From assembly GCF_014638915.1 (NCBI RefSeq), contig NZ_BMFQ01000002.1, positions 930,001 to 994,000 on the forward strand: a DNA stretch of 64,000 nt, written 5' to 3'. This DNA comes from Xanthomarina arctica. Lineage in GTDB: Bacteria; Bacteroidota; Bacteroidia; Flavobacteriales; Flavobacteriaceae. Shown here in pieces: positions 34,300 to 44,021 of this stretch; the stretch's first letter is position 1; every line of letters starts with the position of its first letter. The notes below the pieces were generated by a model. The model did no database searches. It had not been told where the DNA came from and worked only from the letters and a program-made list of their open reading frames with translations. The translations under genes were made by a program, and so were the position numbers.

Positions 34300-36741
34300 A
34301 TGAATGTATTGAAATTCGGAGGAACTTCTGTTGGCTCTTCAAAAAATATAAAACAAGTTATAACTATTCTTCAAGATTATTCTGAAAAAGAACAACTTAT
34401 TTGTGTGGTATCGGCCATAGGTGGTATTACTAATAAGCTTCTAAAAGCTGGTGAATTGGCACAAAATAAAGATGAATCTTATTTATCTAAATTTAAAGAG
34501 ATTAAGGAAATTCACTTTAATATTATATCTGAATTAATACCAAATCCCAAAGAATCTGTTTTAGATTATTTAGAAAGTAAACTACACGCTTTAAAAAATT
34601 TATTAGATGGTATCTATTTAATTAATGAGCTATCTCCAAAAACATCTGACAAACTTGTTAGTTTTGGTGAAACTTTATCGTCTTATATCATTGCTGAAAC
34701 CATGAAACAGCAAGGCATAAACGTAGTCAGAAAAAATAGTCAAGACCTGATTACCACGAATTCTAATTTTGGTCATGCCCAAGTAAATTACCCAGTCACT
34801 AATAATAATATTCAATTTTACTTTAAAGACGCTAATCAAAAAATCACGATTCTGCCAGGTTTTGTTTCTAAATCTTTAGATAATGAAATTACAACTTTAG
34901 GTCGCGGTGGATCAGATTTTACAGCCGCAATTGTAGCTGCTGCTTTAAAAGTGAATCGTTTAGAAATTTGGACAGACGTGAGTGGCATGTATACAGCCAA
35001 TCCGAAATTAGTAAAACAAGCCTATCCTATTAAAAATTTATCTTACCAGGAAGCTATGGAATTATCGCATTTTGGTGCTAAAGTTTTATATCCGCCCACG
35101 GTTCAACCTGTTTTAAGTTTAAACATTCCCATTCATATTAAAAACACATTACAACCAGATGCGGAAGGCACTGTAATCTCCAATGAAATTACCAATGGAA
35201 AAGCGGCTAAAGGCATCAGTAATATTGATGATATCGCTTTATTAACGCTTCAAGGAAATGGTATGGTGGGTATTCCAGGCTTTTCTAAGCGCCTATTCGA
35301 AACTCTTGCCCAAGAGAAGATTAATATTATTTTAATTACTCAAGCCTCGTCAGAACACTCTATTTGCTTTGGTATTGATCAAAATGATTCATTTAAAGCA
35401 GAACAAGCTATTAATGAAAGTTTTCAAAATGAAATTGCATTACATAAAATAGACCCGATTCTGGTTGAAAATAATTTAGCGATAGTCGCCTTAATTGGCG
35501 ATAATATGAAAAATCATCAAGGTATTAGTGGTCGTATGTTTAGTGCCTTAGGAAAAAATAATATAAATATTCGTGCCATTGCTCAAGGAGCATCAGAAAA
35601 AAACATATCAACTGTTATTGCACAAAAAGATGTAAAAAAAGCATTAAATACCATTCATGAACGCTTTTTTGAAGATCAGAACAAACAACTCAATGTGTTT
35701 ATTACTGGGGTTGGAAATGTTGGAGAGCGATTAGTGGAACAAATTAAACTTCAAAAGAAATATTTGAAAGAACATTTAAAAATAAATCTTCGAATTATAG
35801 GATTAGCTAATTCGCGGAAAATGATTTTTAATGATTCTGGATTATCTTTAAAATCATGGAAAACCGATTTAGAATCAGGAGAAAACACCTCTCTAAAAGC
35901 ATTTCTAGAACGTGTCAAAGAACTCAATTTGCGTAACAGCATTTTTGTAGACGTTACTGCTAACAGCGATGTAGCCAATATATACTCAGACTATTTAAGA
36001 GAAAGTATAGCCGTTGTTGCTTGCAATAAAATAGCTTGTTCTAATGACTTTGAAAGCTATAAACAACTGAAAGAATTTTCTAAAAAATACAATGCTTCTT
36101 TTCTGTTTGAAACCAATGTAGGTGCCGGATTACCTATTATAGATACGCTAAGAAATTTGATGGCTTCTGGAGATAAAATTACAACGATTCAGGCTGTATT
36201 ATCTGGAAGTTTAAATTTTGTTTTTAATAATTTTAATGATCAAACAAAATTTCACGATGTTGTAAAACAAGCTCAAAAGGAAGGATATACAGAACCAGAC
36301 CCTAGAATAGACTTATCTGGTGTAGATGTGGCTAGAAAAATACTTATTTTGGCTAGAGAAAGCGGGTTGAAAATGGATTTAGAAGATATTGAGAACCATT
36401 CCTTTTTAACAAAAGCTAATTTAGAAAGTGATTCTGTTGATGACTTTTACCAGACTCTAATTACAGATGAAGCTCATTTTCAAAATCTATACGCATCTGC
36501 CAAACAAAATAAGTGTCAATTAAAATATGTTGCAGAACTAAAGGATGGAAAAGCGAAAGTTGGATTAAAAGAAATTCCTGTTGGACATCCGTTTTATAAC
36601 TTAGAAGGAAAAGATAATATTGTAATGTTTTACACCGAACGCTATACCGAACAACCTATGATTATTAAGGGTGCAGGTGCTGGAGCAGATGTTACAGCTT
36701 CCGGTTTATTTGCTGATATTATTAGAATTGGTAACAATTAA
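34300..36741 (+). CDS. thrA: Bifunctional aspartokinase/homoserine dehydrogenase
   Basis: Catalyses the first and third steps of the threonine branch from aspartate. The kinase domain (about 1-290) starts MNVLKFGGTSVGSS; two ACT-like regulatory regions follow (about 310-460); the dehydrogenase domain starts about 465 with FITGVGNVGERL (NAD(P) binding) and contains AVLSGSLNFVFNNF and EGYTEPDPRIDLSG. Length 813 is normal. It is the first gene of thrABC, 2 bp before thrB, behind a leader with attenuator-like features. Allosteric control by threonine is expected from family knowledge. Confidence 0.96.
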   Translation: MNVLKFGGTSVGSSKNIKQVITILQDYSEKEQLICVVSAIGGITNKLLKAGELAQNKDESYLSKFKEIKEIHFNIISELIPNPKESVLDYLESKLHALKNLLDGIYLINELSPKTSDKLVSFGETLSSYIIAETMKQQGINVVRKNSQDLITTNSNFGHAQVNYPVTNNNIQFYFKDANQKITILPGFVSKSLDNEITTLGRGGSDFTAAIVAAALKVNRLEIWTDVSGMYTANPKLVKQAYPIKNLSYQEAMELSHFGAKVLYPPTVQPVLSLNIPIHIKNTLQPDAEGTVISNEITNGKAAKGISNIDDIALLTLQGNGMVGIPGFSKRLFETLAQEKINIILITQASSEHSICFGIDQNDSFKAEQAINESFQNEIALHKIDPILVENNLAIVALIGDNMKNHQGISGRMFSALGKNNINIRAIAQGASEKNISTVIAQKDVKKALNTIHERFFEDQNKQLNVFITGVGNVGERLVEQIKLQKKYLKEHLKINLRIIGLANSRKMIFNDSGLSLKSWKTDLESGENTSLKAFLERVKELNLRNSIFVDVTANSDVANIYSDYLRESIAVVACNKIACSNDFESYKQLKEFSKKYNASFLFETNVGAGLPIIDTLRNLMASGDKITTIQAVLSGSLNFVFNNFNDQTKFHDVVKQAQKEGYTEPDPRIDLSGVDVARKILILARESGLKMDLEDIENHSFLTKANLESDSVDDFYQTLITDEAHFQNLYASAKQNKCQLKYVAELKDGKAKVGLKEIPVGHPFYNLEGKDNIVMFYTERYTEQPMIIKGAGAGADVTASGLFADIIRIGNN

Positions 36742-36743
36742 TT

Positions 36744-37664
36744 ATGAATGAAATAAAAATATTCTCGCCAGCAACGGTCGCTAATGTTTCTTGTGGCTTT
36801 GATGTTCTAGGCTTTTGTTTAGATGCTATAGGCGACGAAATGGTTGTTAGAAAAACGAAGGAGAAAGGCATTAAAATCACAAAAATTGAAGGTTATGATT
36901 TGCCTTTTGAAGCTGAAAAGAATGTCGCAGGTGTTTCGGCTTTAGCTTTAATTGGACATGCTAATCCTGATTGTGGTTTTGAAATTGAAATTTATAAAAA
37001 CATCAAACCTGGAAGTGGTATTGGAAGTAGTTCTGCTAGTGCTGCTGGAAGTGTTTTTGCTATAAATGAATTATTAGGGAAACCTTATAATAAAACCCAA
37101 CTCACCAATTTTGCTATGAAAGGTGAAGCTTTAGCGAGTGGTAGCGAACATGCCGATAATTTGGCTCCAGGTATTTTTGGTGGCTTCACTTTGGTTAAAA
37201 GCACCGTACCATTAGAAATTTTAGAACTACCAACTCCTAGCCAATTATATGTGACCATTATTCACCCGCAAATCGAAATAAAAACATCTGAAGCCAGAGC
37301 TATTCTACCAAAAGAAATCCCCTTAAAAGATGCGATTACACAATGGGCAAATGTGGGTAGTCTTGTGCATGCTTTGCATACAAATGATTATAATCTAATT
37401 CAGAGATCGTTACAAGATGTCATTGTTGAACCCTACCGAAAATCATTAATCCCTTATTTTGAAGATGTAAAATCTTCAGCTTTAAAGATAGGAGCTTTAG
37501 GATGTGGCATTTCTGGTTCTGGGCCATCTATTTTCGTCTTAACTAAAGGAAAACAAAAAGCAAAAGATGTTGAAGAAGCAATTAAAACAGTTTATTCAAA
37601 AACAGACATTGAGTTTTATACATTTACATCAGCTATCAATACAGAGGGTATTAAAATAATCTAA
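36744..37664 (+). CDS. thrB: Homoserine kinase
   Basis: A GHMP-family kinase that phosphorylates homoserine with ATP. The ATP-binding loop KPGSGIGSSSASAAG is at about 90-104 and the C-terminal GHMP motif is GCGISGSGPSIFVL. Length 306 is typical. It begins 2 bp after the thrA stop and precedes thrC by 40 bp. That short gap contains a CCGTCTTCC...AACGG hairpin-like repeat. Confidence 0.95.
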   Translation: MNEIKIFSPATVANVSCGFDVLGFCLDAIGDEMVVRKTKEKGIKITKIEGYDLPFEAEKNVAGVSALALIGHANPDCGFEIEIYKNIKPGSGIGSSSASAAGSVFAINELLGKPYNKTQLTNFAMKGEALASGSEHADNLAPGIFGGFTLVKSTVPLEILELPTPSQLYVTIIHPQIEIKTSEARAILPKEIPLKDAITQWANVGSLVHALHTNDYNLIQRSLQDVIVEPYRKSLIPYFEDVKSSALKIGALGCGISGSGPSIFVLTKGKQKAKDVEEAIKTVYSKTDIEFYTFTSAINTEGIKII

Positions 37665-37676
37665 TTAATCTGCCAA

Positions 37677-37693
37677 CCGTCTTCCATCAACGG
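37677..37693. repeat. Short inverted repeat in the thrB-thrC gap
   Basis: CCGTCTTCCATCAACGG can form a small hairpin (ACCGT/ACGGT extended). It resembles the element at 44022-44060 (CCGTCTTCC...AACGG) upstream of gcvT, suggesting a dispersed repeat family. Confidence 0.4.
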
Positions 37694-37704
37694 TCATATA
37701 CAAG

Positions 37705-38997
37705 ATGAAATACTATAGTTTAAATAAAATAGCACCAGACACTTCTTTTAGTGAAGCCGTAATAAAAGGTATTGCACCAGACAAAGGACTTTATTTCCCA
37801 GAATCCATTACCCCTTTACCACAATCATTTTTTGATCATATTGACGAATTATCTCATACTGAAATTGCTTTTCAAGCCATTAAACAATTTGTTACCCCAG
37901 ATATTCCTGAAGACATTTTAAAAACGATCATTGAAGAAACCTTGTCTTTTGATTTCCCTATTGTAAAACTGAATGAGAACATTTCGACTTTAGAATTATT
38001 TCATGGACCAACCATGGCTTTTAAAGATGTTGGAGCCAGATTTATGGCACGTTGTTTAGGCTATTTCAATAAGGATAATAATCAAGAAGTAACCGTTTTG
38101 GTAGCAACATCTGGAGATACTGGTGGCGCAGTTGCTAACGGGTTTTTAGGAGTAAAAGGTGTTAATGTTGTTATTCTTTATCCTAGTGGGAAAGTAAGTG
38201 ATATTCAAGAGAAACAACTCACAACATTAGGTCAAAACATTACAGCTTTAGAAGTGGATGGTGTTTTTGATGACTGCCAAGACATGGTAAAACGTGCCTT
38301 TTTAGATACAGACATTACAAATTTTATGCAACTAACATCTGCCAACTCTATCAATGTGGCGCGTTGGTTACCTCAATTGTTCTATTTTATGTTTGCTTAC
38401 AAACAGCTTCATAAGCAATACAAAAACCTTGTATTTTCAGTGCCAAGTGGAAATTTCGGGAACGTTTGTGCTGGTATGGTTGCGCAACAATTAGGCTTAC
38501 CCATCAATCATTTTATAGCCTCCAATAATCAAAATAATGTAGTTTCTAATTATTTAAACACACAAAGTTACACGCCTAAACCATCAGTTCAAACCATCAG
38601 TAATGCTATGGATGTAGGAAACCCAAGTAATTTTGTTCGTATTCAAGAGATTTACAATAACGATTTCCATCTTTTAAGAAATAATTTGTCTGGTTTTAGT
38701 TTTACAGATGAAGAAACTAAAGAGGCTTTAAAAGAAATTTATACCCAATATAATTATGTTGCAGATCCGCATGGCGCTGTAGGTTATTTAGGTTGTAAGG
38801 CCTATTTAAAACATAATCCTAATGCGCATTGTGTGTTTTTAGAAACGGCGCATCCAACTAAATTTTTGGATGTTGTTGAAGACACTGTAAATACGAGCAT
38901 TCCTTTACCTGACCAAATAAAAGCTGTTATCGATAAAGAGAAACAGGCGATTAGTATTTCAAATTACGATGGATTAAAATCTTTCCTTTTAAGTTAA
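37705..38997 (+). CDS. thrC: Threonine synthase
   Basis: PLP enzyme converting O-phosphohomoserine to threonine. The lysine that holds PLP is K107 in FHGPTMAFKDVGARFM; the phosphate loop is ATSGDTGGAVANG. Length 430 fits the fungal/bacterial type II enzymes. The gene is the last of thrABC; the GNAT gene follows 4 bp later and may share the transcript. Confidence 0.95.
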   Translation: MKYYSLNKIAPDTSFSEAVIKGIAPDKGLYFPESITPLPQSFFDHIDELSHTEIAFQAIKQFVTPDIPEDILKTIIEETLSFDFPIVKLNENISTLELFHGPTMAFKDVGARFMARCLGYFNKDNNQEVTVLVATSGDTGGAVANGFLGVKGVNVVILYPSGKVSDIQEKQLTTLGQNITALEVDGVFDDCQDMVKRAFLDTDITNFMQLTSANSINVARWLPQLFYFMFAYKQLHKQYKNLVFSVPSGNFGNVCAGMVAQQLGLPINHFIASNNQNNVVSNYLNTQSYTPKPSVQTISNAMDVGNPSNFVRIQEIYNNDFHLLRNNLSGFSFTDEETKEALKEIYTQYNYVADPHGAVGYLGCKAYLKHNPNAHCVFLETAHPTKFLDVVEDTVNTSIPLPDQIKAVIDKEKQAISISNYDGLKSFLLS

Positions 38998-39001
38998 AAT
39001 T

Positions 39002-39517
39002 ATGACTAACATTGTTAAGGCCAACTTAAGCCATGCTAAAATTCTTTCGGAAATAGGAAAACAAACGTTTATCGAATCTCATGGCATGAGTGCTCCGGAA
39101 AAAGATATTACCAATTATATTAAATCTAAGTTTACTAAAGTCGTATTTGAAGCTGAATTGGAAGATTCTAATAATATCTTTCACATGATTACTTACAATG
39201 AAAAACCAATTGGGTATTCTAAAATCAGTTACAATAGTACTCAAGAAAATATTTCGTTTAAAAACATTACAAAATTAGAAAGACTCTATATTTTACAAGA
39301 ATACCATCATTTAAAATTAGGCTTTGAACTCTTTAAATTCAATGTTGAACTATCAAAAAAACAAAATCAAGCTGGTTTGTGGCTCTATGTATGGGTGGAA
39401 AATCAGAAGGCTATTAATTTTTATAACAAAGTTGGTTTTAAAATAATAGGTAGTTACGATTTCCAAATTTCTGAAACGCATTCCAATCCAAACCACCAGA
39501 TGCTTTTAGTTTATTAA
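39002..39517 (+). CDS. GNAT-family N-acetyltransferase
   Basis: A 171-residue single-domain protein. The acetyl-CoA loop region is LERLYILQEYHHLKLGFELFKF and the late motif is LYVWVENQKAINFYNKVGFKIIGSYDF, both characteristic of GNAT enzymes. The substrate is unknown. Start follows the thrC stop by 4 bp, so it is likely cotranscribed with the thr operon, with no clear metabolic reason. Confidence 0.88.
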   Translation: MTNIVKANLSHAKILSEIGKQTFIESHGMSAPEKDITNYIKSKFTKVVFEAELEDSNNIFHMITYNEKPIGYSKISYNSTQENISFKNITKLERLYILQEYHHLKLGFELFKFNVELSKKQNQAGLWLYVWVENQKAINFYNKVGFKIIGSYDFQISETHSNPNHQMLLVY

Positions 39518-39620
39518 GCTAGAGTAATCATTTTAAAAAATATTTAATAACTTCGTTTTCAATAAAAATGACTGGTTTATGAGCCATTAAATAACATAAC
39601 CACATCAAATAATATAAAAT

Positions 39621-40565
39621 ATGAAATTATTGATTAAAGGATTAAAAATTGTTTTATCCATTACAATTCTAATTCTTGTAGCGGTTGTTTTGTTCTTTGG
39701 ACATCGAGACATCCCACTAAATGAATTAAAAACTAAATATACAAATACTGCATCTCAATTTGTTTCTATTGATGGTATGGAGGTGCATTTTCGTGACGAA
39801 GGAAACAAAACCGACTCTATTCCAATCGTATTAATCCATGGCACAGGAGCTAGTCTACAGACATTTGACGCGTGGACAGATATCCTGAAGAAATCAAATC
39901 GAATAATTAGAATGGATATTCCTGGTTACGGCTTAACAGGTCCATTTCTAGATGGCAATTATTCAATGACACAATACACATCCTTCTTAAAGGATTTTTT
40001 GATAGCTTTAGATATTAAACAATGTGTACTTGCTGGAAATTCTCTAGGGGGACAGATAGCGTGGAATTTCACTCTAGAAGAGCCTGATATGGTTGAAAAA
40101 TTAATTTTAATCGATGCGGCTGGTTATCCTATGAATTCAAAGAGTGTTCCAATTGCTTTTAAAATGGCTAAAACGCCTGTTCTTAAAAATCTATTCACGT
40201 ATTTAACACCTCGTTTTTTAGTGAGAGCAAGTGTTGAAAACGTTTATTTTGACACCTCAAAAGTAACTGACTCTTTAGTAGAAAGATACTTTGAACTAAC
40301 TCTTAGAGAAGGAAATAGGCAAGCTTTTGTTGATAGGCTTGAAATCACTACCGATTCCAGCAATTATAAAAACATCAACAAAATTCAGCAACCAACATTG
40401 ATACTTTGGGGAGCAGACGATTTATTAATTCCAGTAGATAATGCTTATAAATTTCAGGAAGATTTACCAAATGACACATTAGTCATTCTGGATGATATGG
40501 GTCATGTTCCAATGGAGGAAAATCCGCAAGAAAGCTTAAAACCCGTTTTAGAATTTTTAAATTAA
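39621..40565 (+). CDS. Alpha/beta hydrolase, membrane-anchored
   Basis: The 314-residue protein has one N-terminal membrane helix (about 7-26) and an alpha/beta hydrolase fold. The oxyanion motif HGTGA, the nucleophile elbow GNSLGG, a catalytic Asp in LWGADDLLIP and His in DMGHVPMEENP are all present. It is probably an esterase or epoxide-hydrolase-like enzyme facing the periplasm. The substrate is unknown. A second hydrolase follows after 64 bp. Confidence 0.88.
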   Translation: MKLLIKGLKIVLSITILILVAVVLFFGHRDIPLNELKTKYTNTASQFVSIDGMEVHFRDEGNKTDSIPIVLIHGTGASLQTFDAWTDILKKSNRIIRMDIPGYGLTGPFLDGNYSMTQYTSFLKDFLIALDIKQCVLAGNSLGGQIAWNFTLEEPDMVEKLILIDAAGYPMNSKSVPIAFKMAKTPVLKNLFTYLTPRFLVRASVENVYFDTSKVTDSLVERYFELTLREGNRQAFVDRLEITTDSSNYKNINKIQQPTLILWGADDLLIPVDNAYKFQEDLPNDTLVILDDMGHVPMEENPQESLKPVLEFLN

Positions 40566-40629
40566 AAATTATTAACTTCGTTTTTCATAGCTATTAAAAA
40601 AGACTATTTATCAACTAGTATCCGAAACC

Positions 40630-41448
40630 ATGAAATATTTAAGTCAATTCATAATTCTCGCCATTCTATTAGCAAACTGTTCAAAAAAAACCACTTACAG
40701 CGATCCGATTCCTGAACATGATAGTTTTAAGATAGAGTCCATAGAAGTTAATGAAACTAGAACCATCAACGTTTGGACCCCTGAAGATTATAATGAAACG
40801 GATATATCTTATCCAGTTCTATACATGCCAGATGGTGGTATTGAAGGTGAAGATTTTCCACATATTGCAAATACTATTGCGAAACTTGTTAAAAACGAAA
40901 GCATCCCTCCTATTATTCTGGTTGGTATTGCAAACACAGATAGACATAGAGATTTAACTGGTTTTTCGGATACAGAATACGACAAACAATATGCGCCTCA
41001 AACTGATGGCGCTAAAAACTATAGAGCCTTTATTTCTGACGAATTATTTCAAGAAATTGGGAACCGATATAGAGTCACCGATAGAAAAGGACTAGTTGGA
41101 GAATCTCTCGCTGGACTTTTTGTTGTAGAAACTTTGTTTTTAACACCAGATTTATTCGATTTTTATATTGCTATGGATCCTTCCTTATGGTGGAATGATA
41201 CGTATTTAACAAATACAGTTCAAGAACATTTAATAAATTTTCCAACTAAGAATATTAAATTTTGGTTTGCTGGATCGGATGCCGTAGATATTTCAAAAAG
41301 CACAAATAAATTGGCCGAAATTTTAACTACTAATGCACCTCAGACATTAACTTGGACCTATTCTGATGAGCCAAATGAACAACACAACACCATTTTTAGA
41401 GCCACCAAGGAGAAAGCTTTTATCTGGACTTTGAATGATAATGAATAA
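40630..41448 (+). CDS. Putative esterase lipoprotein (Fes/D-type alpha/beta hydrolase)
   Basis: A lipoprotein signal ends at C17 (ILLANCSKKT). The body matches the putative-esterase family: PVLYMPDGGIEGEDF, the nucleophile elbow GESLAGL, and the final His in NEQHNTIFRATKEKAF. Such proteins act on esters such as siderophores or acylated sugars in the periplasm. It is 64 bp after the previous hydrolase, and downstream lies the toxin-antitoxin scar region. Confidence 0.82.
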   Translation: MKYLSQFIILAILLANCSKKTTYSDPIPEHDSFKIESIEVNETRTINVWTPEDYNETDISYPVLYMPDGGIEGEDFPHIANTIAKLVKNESIPPIILVGIANTDRHRDLTGFSDTEYDKQYAPQTDGAKNYRAFISDELFQEIGNRYRVTDRKGLVGESLAGLFVVETLFLTPDLFDFYIAMDPSLWWNDTYLTNTVQEHLINFPTKNIKFWFAGSDAVDISKSTNKLAEILTTNAPQTLTWTYSDEPNEQHNTIFRATKEKAFIWTLNDNE

Positions 41449-41468
41449 CTAAAAAACCCATTAATTAA

Positions 41469-41537
41469 GACCGAAAAGAACAATACTTCGACGATTCTCA
41501 ATTAGAGGAAGTTTATAATTTTGTGGACAAACCTTAA
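41469..41537 (+). pseudogene. Orphan C-terminal protein fragment
   Basis: A short open frame encodes KEQYFDDSQLEEVYNFVDKP and then TAA, with a stop immediately upstream. It reads like the natural end of a protein whose remainder has been lost. It lies in the scar between the esterase gene and the ParE toxin. I cannot name the parent family. Confidence 0.3.
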
Positions 41538-41548
41538 TATTTAAAGTA

Positions 41549-41635
41549 ACTTAATCCAAACTCGGTAGATTAAGTTATATAATGCACTTTTTTATCTCAT
41601 GAGTTTTTCGATATCTTATAATTTTCTAGGCCTTC
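41549..41635 (-). pseudogene. Decayed copy of the aminopeptidase P 3' end
   Basis: This stretch aligns over about 87 bases with the first bases of the aminopeptidase P gene in plus orientation (42239-42328), for example TTAATCCAAACT-GG-AGATTA and TTTTTC-ATATCTT. On the minus strand it corresponds to the last ~29 codons plus stop, but has an internal TGA and a 1-base deletion. It flanks the toxin-antitoxin module on the left while the intact 3' end flanks it on the right. Confidence 0.75.
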
Positions 41636-41646
41636 ACAATATAAAA

Positions 41647-41949
41647 TTATAATTTTTTACTATTTGGATTTTTGATATTAGAGAACAATGAAATTATTTC
41701 AATCGTATTTAAATTAATTTTATAATACAAACTATTATGTTTTTCAATAACGGCTTTTCTAACTTCATTTTTTTTAGATGATAAAGGAAATAATTTAGGG
41801 GCTTTCGAAATTAATTCAAGAGTATGTTCAAGTTTTGAGGAAAATTTTCTTAATTCTTTTTCAGTCCAATTAAATTCTAGATATTCAATTGTTTCCTTTA
41901 ATTCGGAAAGTGCATGATCTGTCCAATATATTTTATAACCACTTATCAT
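41647..41949 (-). CDS. RelE/ParE-family toxin
   Basis: This 100-residue protein matches the ParE/RelE fold: YKIYWTDHALSELKETIEYLEFNW at the N-terminus, then KAPKLFPLSSKKNEVRKAVIEKHNSLYYKI and IEIISLFSNIKNP at the end. Such toxins inhibit gyrase or cleave mRNA at the ribosome. The gene overlaps its antitoxin by 17 bases. The surrounding duplication suggests recent acquisition. Confidence 0.85.
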   Translation of the reverse strand: MISGYKIYWTDHALSELKETIEYLEFNWTEKELRKFSSKLEHTLELISKAPKLFPLSSKKNEVRKAVIEKHNSLYYKINLNTIEIISLFSNIKNPNSKKL

Positions 41950-42166
41950 ACATTTTCTTTGCCTCAGAATGGGAATTTAATTTACCACTATCTGCATCTT
42001 GAATTCCTTTTTCAATAGATTGCCTTTCAGCTAATGACATATCTTTCCACCAGTCTCTTTTTTCACTCTCTCTAAGTTTAATCAATTTATTAATTGTAGC
42101 AGAATCAGTTAGAGTAGATAACCATTGTATCAATTCAATTTTTTTATTCTCGATATCTATATCCAT
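41933..42166 (-). CDS. Antitoxin of a ParE-type module
   Basis: A 77-residue acidic helical protein of the addiction-module class often paired with ParE/RelE toxins: ENKKIELIQWLSTLTDSATINKLIKLRES followed by WWKDMSLAERQSIEKGIQDADSG, and a C-terminal KMYDKW tail that would wrap the toxin. It precedes and overlaps the toxin gene. It lies 73 bp downstream of the aminopeptidase gene. Confidence 0.82.
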   Translation of the reverse strand: MDIDIENKKIELIQWLSTLTDSATINKLIKLRESEKRDWWKDMSLAERQSIEKGIQDADSGKLNSHSEAKKMYDKWL

Positions 42167-42240
42167 AACTATAAATTTACGAATTTTGCTTTATAAAACT
42201 ATTTTTAAAAGGACATATTAAATCTGAAAAAGCTATTTAC

Positions 42241-43875
42241 TTAATCCAAACTTGGCAGATTAAAGTTATTTAAGGCACTTTTCTCTTTCATAAGTTTTTC
42301 TATCTCTTCAGATTTTCTGGGAGCTTCAGCAGAAAGATTTACAGGCCCATTGTCGGTAATTAAAATATCGTCTTCAATTCTAACGCCAATTCCCCACCAT
42401 TTTTCATCACAATCACTTCCATCTGGAATGTAAATACCAGGTTCCACAGTAATGACCATATTAGCTTGTAAAGGACCATAAAGTCCAGCATCGTGAACAT
42501 CCAAGCCTATATAATGTGACGTTCCATGTGGAAAATATTTTCTAGAATCTTCTTCAGATTTTATAATGCCTAATTTCAACAAACCTTTTGTTATCACTTC
42601 CCTGCAAGCGGTATCTGTAGAATTATGTGGATTTCCAACAATTGCAGAAGCAATTCCTGCTTCTTGAGATTCATAAACTAAATCGTAAATTATTTTTTGC
42701 TCCGTGGTAAATTTTCCACTGGCAGGAATGGTTCTAGTAACATCGGCAGTGTAGCCATGATATTCGGCACCTAAATCCATTAAAACCAAATCGTTTTCTA
42801 CTTTCAGTTTACTATTATCAATATAATGTAATACACAAGCATTGTTTCCTGCACCAACAATACTTGGGTATCCTTCGTATTCACTTCCATATTTTTTATA
42901 AACATATTCATGAATCCCTTGAATTTCGGTTTCAGACATACCTGGGTGCATGGCTTTCATTATTTCTCGTTGTCCCATAGCCGATATTCTAACCGCTTTT
43001 GTAAGCAACACCATTTCTTCAGGAGTTTTAATCTGTCTTAACTCTCCCATAATAGTGGTTAAGGTTTTAATATCTAAATTACTTTTAGGTGTTTCAGCTT
43101 CTATTTTAATTACTTGATTTTTTAATTCAATACGCGTCTTATTATCAGTGGTATTTATGTATTCTGAAATAATTTTATCCTCCTTTAATTCTGGGTAATA
43201 TTCTAAGGCACGACCTAAATCCTTCACCAGATTATTACTATTTTCCACTTCAGTTACTTTGATCATCTCATACGCACGATCCTTCATTGGATTTGAATAT
43301 GCTTCAACATTATAATTTGCTTGCGTCTTAAAAGTTTCAACCAAACTAAATAAATCGGCTTTATCTCTATTCGATTTTCTATAATCATCTTCAAAATTAA
43401 AAAACATGACTTTATCAAACGTCCCATAATCAATTCCTGACATCTCAAAATCTGTCCCAAAATAAGCCATATCGAAACCTAATTCCTTTTTGGCCCCTTC
43501 AGCTCCTAACCTATTGCCATTATAAAGTTCCATTCTTGCATTTTTTTCTTGAACATAAAGAATTTCATTATAGTCGTTTCCTTCTTCATTAGTTTGTGTT
43601 TCAGAAAAAATTACAACTACAGAATGTGGCTCTTTAAACCCTGTTAAATAATAAAAATTTGGATCTTGATGATATACATAATCCACATCGTTGGCACGAT
43701 TTCTAATAGGATTCGCAAATAGAACTGCGACACTATTCTCTGGCATTTTTACTCTGAAAGCTTCTCTTCTAGTTTTATGAAAATCGGGTTTTAAATAATC
43801 TGTTGGATTCCCGTCTTGAGCAAATAAGGTAATAGAAAAAAACAAAAGGAAAAGAATAGTAAAATGAAGTTTCAT
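42241..43875 (-). CDS. Aminopeptidase P (M24, Xaa-Pro)
   Basis: Removes N-terminal residues that precede proline. The 544 residues begin with a signal peptide (MKLHFTILFLLFFSITLFAQ), so this is an exported form. The creatinase-like N domain is followed by the M24 domain with metal ligands in VLMDLGAEYHGYTADVTRT (two Asp), GTSHYIGLDVHD (His), VEPGIYIP and RIEDDIL (two Glu). The last ~29 codons have a decayed duplicate at 41549-41635, on the far side of the toxin-antitoxin pair. Confidence 0.93.
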   Translation of the reverse strand: MKLHFTILFLLFFSITLFAQDGNPTDYLKPDFHKTRREAFRVKMPENSVAVLFANPIRNRANDVDYVYHQDPNFYYLTGFKEPHSVVVIFSETQTNEEGNDYNEILYVQEKNARMELYNGNRLGAEGAKKELGFDMAYFGTDFEMSGIDYGTFDKVMFFNFEDDYRKSNRDKADLFSLVETFKTQANYNVEAYSNPMKDRAYEMIKVTEVENSNNLVKDLGRALEYYPELKEDKIISEYINTTDNKTRIELKNQVIKIEAETPKSNLDIKTLTTIMGELRQIKTPEEMVLLTKAVRISAMGQREIMKAMHPGMSETEIQGIHEYVYKKYGSEYEGYPSIVGAGNNACVLHYIDNSKLKVENDLVLMDLGAEYHGYTADVTRTIPASGKFTTEQKIIYDLVYESQEAGIASAIVGNPHNSTDTACREVITKGLLKLGIIKSEEDSRKYFPHGTSHYIGLDVHDAGLYGPLQANMVITVEPGIYIPDGSDCDEKWWGIGVRIEDDILITDNGPVNLSAEAPRKSEEIEKLMKEKSALNNFNLPSLD

Positions 43876-43982
43876 ATGGGTTTGGTTTTGGAAGTCTCTA
43901 AAATAATTATTTATACATAAAAATATTAAAAATTAACAAATTTTTAATCCCATTTTATACCTCAATAAATAGATACTTTCGA

Positions 43983-43990
43983 TACTTTTG
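43983..43990 (+). promoter_or_regulatory. -7 promoter element upstream of gcvT
   Basis: TACTTTTG matches TAnnTTTG. No TTTG is present at the ideal -33 distance, so the assignment is tentative. It is 84 bases upstream of the gcvT start. Confidence 0.35.
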
Positions 43991-44021
43991 CTAGACAACT
44001 TAAGTTTAATTTATATGATTT

